A stretch of DNA of 64,000 nucleotides from Butyrivibrio fibrisolvens. GTDB taxonomy: Bacteria > Bacillota > Clostridia > Lachnospirales > Lachnospiraceae. A model generated the notes under the pieces. The model worked only from the letters and a program-made list of their open reading frames with translations. It did no database searches and had not been told where the DNA came from. Below are positions 59,009-64,000 of this stretch, piece by piece (the stretch's first letter is position 1; each line of letters opens with the position of its first letter). The position numbers and the translations under genes were made by a program. Where the stretch lies: assembly GCF_037113525.1 (NCBI RefSeq), contig NZ_CP146963.1:1674001-1738000 (forward strand), written 5' to 3'.

Positions 59009-60025
59009 ATGAAAAAAATAGTAATAATAACAATCTTTTGTATTACTATCATAACCATTATCCTTTTTACTGTTTTTGGGTTGCCATATATAAAACCAGT
59101 AAAAATCCCATTTGCATTAAAGGGATATGAGATTACATTAGAAGATGACTATGTAATTCTGAATAAATATGTTGGAAATGATAAAAATGTTGTAATTCCA
59201 GAACGCTTTTTAACAAAACCTGTGAAAGTTTTAGGTGATCGTTGCTTTTATAATAGCTTAAATGGCACTCCGTGGGAAAAGGAAATTGAAAGTGTAGAGA
59301 TTCCAGATAGTGTAGAAATAATAGGTGATCGCTGTTTTGCATTTATATCAAGTTTAAAATCAGTTACTGCGACCAACGTAATATCTGTAGGGGAGCATGC
59401 ATTTTATGAGAATCGTGCTCTGGAAAATGTGAGTTTGGGTTCTGGTTTAACCATTATCAAAACAAAAGCATTTTCAGCAAATCCACACCTCGTATCATTT
59501 GATTTTTCTAATGTAAAAGAGATTGGAGATGAAGCATTTGCGTATAGTGGACTTACAAATGTGACAAATATGCAGAGTATTGAGAAAATAGGAGCGCGCG
59601 TGTTTGCGGAAACTCCATGGATTTATGCTCAGAAAGGTGATTTTGTAATTATTTATGGTTCATTACAATTATATAAGGGAGAAGAACAAATAGTAGTAAT
59701 TCCTGATGGAGTAAAATCGATAGATGGAGCATTTTGTCAATATAGCAGTGAGTACAAATATCCTGTAGATGTTCAGGAAATATACATTCCGGATTCAGTA
59801 GAGAGCATATCAAGTTATTCTTTTTTTAGCCAGGATAATGTGACTATTTATATACCAGATAGTGTAACAAGTATAGAGATTAGTTATGGCAGAAAATGGG
59901 AAGGGTATGATTTATCCGGAATAGGGACAATAGTTACTACAGCAGGATCCTATGCCGAACAGTACGCAAAAGAAAATGGTATACCATATGAAATCGTAGA
60001 TAGCTGGGAAGTGCCGGATACATAA
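59009..60025 (+). CDS. Membrane-anchored LRR_5 (BspA-type) protein, copy 2
   Basis: The 338-residue protein is nearly identical to copy 1 at the N-terminus (same helix, same first 80 residues with few changes). It becomes more divergent in the C-terminal third (DGVKSIDGAFCQYSSEYKYP, VESISSYSFFSQDNVT). The length differs by one residue. The upstream spacer has a GAGGAAGG site about 14 bases before the ATG. The tandem unit, including a matching terminator, is about 1.13 kb. Its divergence pattern suggests duplication followed by change in the exposed repeats. Confidence 0.8.
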   Translation: MKKIVIITIFCITIITIILFTVFGLPYIKPVKIPFALKGYEITLEDDYVILNKYVGNDKNVVIPERFLTKPVKVLGDRCFYNSLNGTPWEKEIESVEIPDSVEIIGDRCFAFISSLKSVTATNVISVGEHAFYENRALENVSLGSGLTIIKTKAFSANPHLVSFDFSNVKEIGDEAFAYSGLTNVTNMQSIEKIGARVFAETPWIYAQKGDFVIIYGSLQLYKGEEQIVVIPDGVKSIDGAFCQYSSEYKYPVDVQEIYIPDSVESISSYSFFSQDNVTIYIPDSVTSIEISYGRKWEGYDLSGIGTIVTTAGSYAEQYAKENGIPYEIVDSWEVPDT

Positions 60026-60052
60026 TACAGGCAATATCGTCACAGTGAGTCA

Positions 60053-60108
60053 GGGTCAGGGATTGCTGGGAAAGTGCTAATATTGCAGTACCTGACCCCG
60101 ATTTTTTT
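60053..60108 (+). terminator. Terminator after LRR copy 2
   Basis: GGGTCAGG (60053-60060) pairs with CCTGACCC (60091-60098), followed by ATTTTTTT. Confidence 0.7.
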
Positions 60109-60153
60109 AGCTCGGATACCAGTTACATCTTTTGGGTGTAGCTGGTATTTTTT
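60109..60153. repeat. Right copy of the 45-base direct repeat
   Basis: It matches 54049-54093 at 43 of 45 positions, including the tRNA terminator hairpin, but here no tRNA gene precedes it. It closes the 6.06-kb segment. Confidence 0.85.
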
Positions 60154-60201
60154 ATGCTCAAATTGCGGTATTAAAGGCATCTAAATTATTTAAAACACTA
60201 T

Positions 60202-60239
60202 TTGACATATGAAATAATAGTGATATCATAATGATATCA
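60202..60239 (+). promoter_or_regulatory. Promoter/operator region of the SPFH-RHH-ABC operon
   Basis: TTGACA (60202-60207) is followed by TGATATCA-TAA-TGATATCA (60221-60239). The 8-base half-site is itself palindromic, so the pair is both a direct and inverted repeat. A CATAAT -10 at 60227-60232 would have a long 19-base spacer. An operator overlapping the -10 would suit a ribbon-helix-helix repressor. Confidence 0.4.
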
Positions 60240-60292
60240 AAAGAAATTATTTTGTATTACAGCTTTTTTAGACGAGAAAGGAAGGAAAGGTT

Positions 60293-61345
60293 ATGGATAC
60301 AAATATTCAAGAGAAAGTAATTCAAGGTCATAAAAACGGCTTTGCAGCAATGATCATCATTTCAATTCTGTATGCTTTGGGAATTGTGGCTGTGATCTTT
60401 GGTGGCATCGGGCTTGATGATGGAGCAAGCGCAGGAGATATCGCACTGTTCGTAGCCGGAATCATTTGGGTCAGCTTTGGCTGGATCCCATATCTTGGGC
60501 TTAAGGTCTTAAAGCCAGGTGAAGCTCTTGTACTTACGCTTTTTGGTAAATACATCGGAACCCTTAATAGCGACGGATTCTTCTATGTAAACCCATTCTG
60601 CACAGCAGTTAACCCTGCTGCAGATACAAAGTTGGGACAGAGCGGAGACATCTCCGACAATGGCAAGAGCAAGATTGCAGCAGCCCTGACAATCTCAGGA
60701 ACTGGTGCTGCAATTGATACTTCCGCCAGAAACAAGAAGATTTCTCTTAAAGTTATGACCCTCAGCAACTCCCGTCAGAAGGTCAATGATATCCTTGGTA
60801 ATCCTGTTGAGATCGCAGTTGCAGTTATGTGGAAGGTTACAGATACAGCAAAAGCAGTATTTGCAGTAGATAACTACAAAGAATATCTTTCACTCCAGTG
60901 TGACACAGCAGTCAGAAATGTAGTTAAGCTTTATCCTTACGATGTAACTGAAAATATTGATACAACCGGTGATGGACAGGCTGATGATGGAAGCCTTCGT
61001 GGTTCAACAGAGGTTGTTGCTAACAGGATCATGGCTGAGATCCAGGGCAAGGTTGCAGAAGCTGGTATAGAGATCGTAGATGCAAGGATCACATATCTTG
61101 CATATGCACCTGAGATCGCAGCAGCAATGCTTCAGAGACAGCAGGCAGCAGCAGTAGTAGATGCCAGAAAGCTCATCGTTGATGGTGCTGTAGGTATGGT
61201 AGAGCTGGCGCTTGAGCGTCTTAGTGAGAAGGAACTTGTAGATCTTGATGAGGAGCGCAAGGCAGCAATGGTATCAAATCTCCTCGTAGTTCTTTGCGGC
61301 AATCACGACGCACAGCCTATAGTTAATACAGGAAGCCTGTACTAA
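60293..61345 (+). CDS. SPFH/Band 7 domain membrane protein
   Basis: The 350-residue protein has two N-terminal hydrophobic helices (about 18-38 and 48-68), then an SPFH domain. Its markers include LKVLKPGEALVLTLFGKYIGTL, VMWKVTDTAKAVF and the helical C-terminal LQRQQAAAVVDARK region. SPFH proteins form membrane-associated rings or scaffolds. AAGGAAGG precedes the ATG by about 8 bases. Its TAA overlaps the ATG of the next gene, so the two are coupled. Confidence 0.88.
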   Translation: MDTNIQEKVIQGHKNGFAAMIIISILYALGIVAVIFGGIGLDDGASAGDIALFVAGIIWVSFGWIPYLGLKVLKPGEALVLTLFGKYIGTLNSDGFFYVNPFCTAVNPAADTKLGQSGDISDNGKSKIAAALTISGTGAAIDTSARNKKISLKVMTLSNSRQKVNDILGNPVEIAVAVMWKVTDTAKAVFAVDNYKEYLSLQCDTAVRNVVKLYPYDVTENIDTTGDGQADDGSLRGSTEVVANRIMAEIQGKVAEAGIEIVDARITYLAYAPEIAAAMLQRQQAAAVVDARKLIVDGAVGMVELALERLSEKELVDLDEERKAAMVSNLLVVLCGNHDAQPIVNTGSLY

Positions 61346-61542
61346 TGGCAGAAAAGAAGCAGGTACCGCTTAGACTTAGCGCAAAGTTGTACGATGCTAT
61401 TGCTGCCTGGGCAGAAGACGACTTTCGCTCTGTTAACGGCCAGATAGAATACTTACTTACAGAATGTGTAAAGCAGAGAAAAAAAGACGGGAAATATGTT
61501 TCCCAGCATTTGGATGAACCACCGGAGTTTGATATTAAGTAA
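61345..61542 (+). CDS. Small ribbon-helix-helix-like protein
   Basis: The 65-residue protein has the Arc/MetJ-like pattern: a short strand KQVPLRLS followed by helices YDAIAAWAEDDFRSVNGQIEYLLTECVKQRKK. The length and pattern fit a dimeric DNA-binding RHH protein. The start overlaps the SPFH stop by one base (TAATG). It might control its own operon via the TGATATCA repeat upstream; that is inference. Confidence 0.75.
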   Translation: MAEKKQVPLRLSAKLYDAIAAWAEDDFRSVNGQIEYLLTECVKQRKKDGKYVSQHLDEPPEFDIK

Positions 61543-61572
61543 TCGGTAATTATAGAAATATGAGGTTTAGGT

Positions 61573-62292
61573 ATGAGTGTATTAAAAGTAGAAAATTATT
61601 CAAAAATCTATAGCGGCACTAAAAAGGCTGCAGATAACATCTCACTTGACGTTGAAAGCGGAGACATCTACGGCTTCATAGGACACAACGGTGCCGGTAA
61701 GAGTACCACAATCAGAGCAATAGTTGGAGTTCTTGATTTTACAGATGGCGAGATCTATATAGATGGTCATTCTGTGAAAAAAGAGCCCCTGGAATGCAAG
61801 AAGATAACAGCATATATTCCTGATAACCCAGATCTTTACGAGAATCTGACAGGACTTCAGTATCTTGATTTTATCGCTGATGTTTTTGATATAGATTCTG
61901 ATGTGAGACAGGCAAGGATCAAAGAGTACGCAGATAAGCTTGAGATCACAGATGCTCTTTCAGATCCAATCTCTTCATATTCACATGGTATGAAGCAGAA
62001 GGTTGCCATTATTTCAGCCCTTATCCATGAACCTAAGCTCCTTGTTATGGACGAACCCTTTGTGGGTCTCGATCCCAAGGCTGCATATATGCTCAAGGAG
62101 ATCATGCATGACATGTGTAAAAAGGGAAGCGCAGTATTTTTTTCCACACATGTACTTGATGTAGCAGAAAAGCTTTGTAACAAGGTTGCGATCATCAAAG
62201 AAGGTAAGATCATCACACAGGGTACTATGGAAGATCTCGTTGGTGACAAGTCACTTGAAGAGGTATTCCTTGAAGGCGTAAATATCGCCTAA
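61573..62292 (+). CDS. ABC transporter ATP-binding protein
   Basis: The 239-residue protein is a single ABC ATPase with Walker A GHNGAGKST (about 37-45), signature YSHGMKQK (about 138-145, divergent from LSGGQ), and Walker B LLVMDEPFVGLDP (about 157-169). The H-loop is STHVLD. The fold resembles exporters of the antibiotic/ABC-2 type. The permease follows after 15 bases. Confidence 0.93.
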   Translation: MSVLKVENYSKIYSGTKKAADNISLDVESGDIYGFIGHNGAGKSTTIRAIVGVLDFTDGEIYIDGHSVKKEPLECKKITAYIPDNPDLYENLTGLQYLDFIADVFDIDSDVRQARIKEYADKLEITDALSDPISSYSHGMKQKVAIISALIHEPKLLVMDEPFVGLDPKAAYMLKEIMHDMCKKGSAVFFSTHVLDVAEKLCNKVAIIKEGKIITQGTMEDLVGDKSLEEVFLEGVNIA

Positions 62293-62307
62293 ATTTGAGG
62301 TTAATAT

Positions 62308-63909
62308 ATGAAAAATAGAACTATGCTGCTTCTTAAGACTCTGAACAGATCCACCAGTTCACTTAATATTCTTAAGACGTCAGGCGACAAAAAGAAAAAA
62401 CAAAAGATAATTGCTTCATATGTAGGTTTCGGACTAATTTATATACTTATTGTAGTTTATGCAGTTATGTCGGCCTATGGTTATGCACAGCTGGGACTTG
62501 TTGATAAGCTCCCTATGCTGACAGCGCTTCTTTTATGTACACTTGCTTTTTTACTCACTCTTTTTAAAGCAGGAAGCTATCTTTTCGGCTTTCGTGAATA
62601 CGAGATGCTGATGGCACTTCCCTTTAGTGAAAAGACAATCGTTTCAAGTAAGTTCCTTTACATGTACGTTAAGAGCCTGCCACTTAACATGGCTATTTCA
62701 GTGGCCATGCTTATAGGATATGGTATTTTCAAGGGACCTGCGATCTACGTTTATCCTTTGTGGATCGTGCTTTCTGCTGTTCTCCTTGTTATTCCAATGC
62801 TTGCAGCAAGCTTTTTTGGCTTCCTGATCGCAAAGATCGGTACAGCATTCAAACATTGGAAAGTTGTGCAGACAATACTTACTCTTGTGTTTGTAATGAT
62901 TTGCTTTTCCCTTAGATTTATTATTGAAAAGCTGTTTAGAAACGGCGAAGTGAAGACAGCTATTACAGATGCTTCAAAGAGTATAGATATGATGGGTACT
63001 TACTATCCACCTATGGCGTGGTTTGAAAAGGCCATAGTAGATCACAACATCTTATCAGCTATACTTTTAGTAGTAGTTACAGCTGTAGTATTTGAGATTG
63101 TTTTCTACATCCTTTCAAGATCTTATAAAAAGATGAACTCAGTTATGAGAACTGGCGCGGCAAAACGTAGTGGTCAGATCAAGATCCAGAAGAAAAAGAG
63201 TAAGGAAAGAGCTATTGCAGTTAAGGAGCTCAGAAGACTTGTTAGCTCAACCAACTATTTTGTTAACATAGGAATTGGTTATATACTTGCGATCGTTGTT
63301 TCAGTGCTGGCGCTGGTTATAGGAGTTGATAAGATAATCCAGGTAGTTGTTAATGGAGCACCGGTGACATCTCAGATGATACTTCCGGCCATTCCTTTCG
63401 TGATCTATTTCCTGACAGGTATGGTACCTATGACAACATGTTCACCTTCACTTGAAGGCAAGAACTATTGGATCCTTCAAAGTTCACCACTTACAAACAG
63501 AGACATTTATTTTGGAAAACTCCTTGCAAGCCTTTATATCTCAGTTCCGGTACAGCTTTTTGCAACTATCATGTTTTGTATAAGTGCAAAGGCATCTGTG
63601 CTGGAGACGATCTTCTTCATGATCCTTGGCTTTATCCTTTGCGTCTTTTCCTCTTCATTTGGACTTGCCTGCGGAATCCACTTCATGAAACTTGAATGGG
63701 AAAATGAGATTGAAGTTATCAAGCAGGGAACAGCTGTTGTGGTATATATGTTCCCGAACATGATACTTACGTGTGCAATGCTTTTTGGAAGTATTTTCCT
63801 TTCAAAAGTAATAGGTATAGTTTTAGTATCATTAATTATTGCATTAGTATATGTTCTATTGTCACTGATCGTATACCTGAGAGTTAAGTCTTTGTGCAGA
63901 GTACTTTGA
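62308..63909 (+). CDS. ABC-2-type exporter permease
   Basis: The 533-residue protein has about twelve transmembrane helices. The FREYEMLMALPFSEKTIVSSKF segment after the third helix is typical of putative ABC exporter permeases with ABC-2 homology. It should move substrate with the preceding ATPase; the substrate is unknown. GAGGTTAATAT is the ribosome site. The next gene starts 21 bases later. Confidence 0.85.
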   Translation: MKNRTMLLLKTLNRSTSSLNILKTSGDKKKKQKIIASYVGFGLIYILIVVYAVMSAYGYAQLGLVDKLPMLTALLLCTLAFLLTLFKAGSYLFGFREYEMLMALPFSEKTIVSSKFLYMYVKSLPLNMAISVAMLIGYGIFKGPAIYVYPLWIVLSAVLLVIPMLAASFFGFLIAKIGTAFKHWKVVQTILTLVFVMICFSLRFIIEKLFRNGEVKTAITDASKSIDMMGTYYPPMAWFEKAIVDHNILSAILLVVVTAVVFEIVFYILSRSYKKMNSVMRTGAAKRSGQIKIQKKKSKERAIAVKELRRLVSSTNYFVNIGIGYILAIVVSVLALVIGVDKIIQVVVNGAPVTSQMILPAIPFVIYFLTGMVPMTTCSPSLEGKNYWILQSSPLTNRDIYFGKLLASLYISVPVQLFATIMFCISAKASVLETIFFMILGFILCVFSSSFGLACGIHFMKLEWENEIEVIKQGTAVVVYMFPNMILTCAMLFGSIFLSKVIGIVLVSLIIALVYVLLSLIVYLRVKSLCRVL

Positions 63910-63930
63910 GCCTTGAAGGAGAGTCTAGAT

Positions 63931-64000
63931 ATGATTGATTCAAATATTTTTTTATATGAAGGATTACTTATCGCATTTGGAATTATCGTTCCTGTAGGAT
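63931..64000 (+). CDS. Start of a membrane protein gene, cut by the window edge
   Basis: The visible 23 residues, MIDSNIFLYEGLLIAFGIIVPVG, look like a short polar start and a transmembrane helix. GAAGGAGAG precedes the ATG by about 8 bases. It continues the ABC operon. The product cannot be named from this part. Confidence 0.6.
   Translation, partial: MIDSNIFLYEGLLIAFGIIVPVG

Overview
The window looks like a chromosomal segment of an anaerobic, low-to-mid GC Gram-positive bacterium of the Lachnospiraceae, most like Butyrivibrio or Pseudobutyrivibrio (inference). The grounds are strong AGGAGG-type ribosome sites, TTGACA/TATAAT promoters with 17-base spacers, a paired GlgC/GlgD, an NfnAB-type bifurcating transhydrogenase, a clostridial S-AA-T ECF cassette, the rlmH-phoH-(pgpH-like)-ybeY block, and plant-polysaccharide enzymes (GH51 and GH43).

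Layout. 1-6.1 kb: a small lipoprotein, a GH51 arabinofuranosidase, a PHP-domain protein, a GH43 glycosidase, a GNAT acetyltransferase and two paralogous lipoproteins. 6.2-6.6 kb: the tmRNA gene with promoter and terminator. 6.7-9.8 kb: an ECF vitamin-type importer. 9.9-13.5 kb: a MYG1-family protein, a small unknown protein and glgC-glgD. 13.6-15.1 kb: an isolated flagellar hook-type gene behind a candidate sigma-28 promoter. 15.3-25.6 kb: proB, an unknown gene divergent from an FtsK/SpoIIIE translocase, formate-THF ligase, a zinc-ribbon membrane protein and nfnAB. 25.7-36.1 kb: a dense run in the same direction with rlmH, phoH, a reduced PgpH-like protein, ybeY, a flippase-like protein, two FAD proteins, 5-formyl-THF cyclo-ligase and a tandem class II aldolase. 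36.1-42 kb: a lactonase-fold protein, aroC on the minus strand, a VanY-type peptidase, tgt and yajC. 42.2-48.5 kb: leuB, a membrane glycosyltransferase-like protein, ilvD and ilvB. 48.6-53.9 kb: an L,D-transpeptidase, a branching-enzyme-like protein without its catalytic residues, and an MscS channel. 53.98-60.15 kb: tRNA-Thr(CGU) and an AT-rich segment bounded by a 45-base direct repeat. 60.3-64 kb: an SPFH protein, a ribbon-helix-helix-like protein and an ABC exporter, with a truncated gene at the edge.

Metabolic themes. Arabinoxylan breakdown (GH51, GH43), glycogen synthesis (GlgCD, with a GlgB-like pseudoenzyme elsewhere), one-carbon metabolism (Fhs, 5-FCL), redox balancing between ferredoxin and NADPH (NfnAB) and branched-chain amino acid synthesis are all represented.

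Most unusual features. (1) A probable tRNA-associated island of about 6.06 kb carrying a WXG100-like protein of about 1,184 residues with an internal repeat, and two tandem near-identical membrane-anchored LRR_5 proteins; this resembles a polymorphic toxin with duplicated immunity genes, although no toxin fold is recognised. (2) A full-length GlgB homologue whose nucleophile, acid/base and other motif residues are replaced, with a coiled coil and a Lys/Ala/Ser-rich tail. (3) rlmH, which has no ATG, GTG or TTG start and appears to begin at ATT. (4) A dispersed palindromic element near leuB and ilvB whose two copies show a compensatory base-pair change. (5) A PgpH-position protein that has lost its HD motif and extracellular domain.
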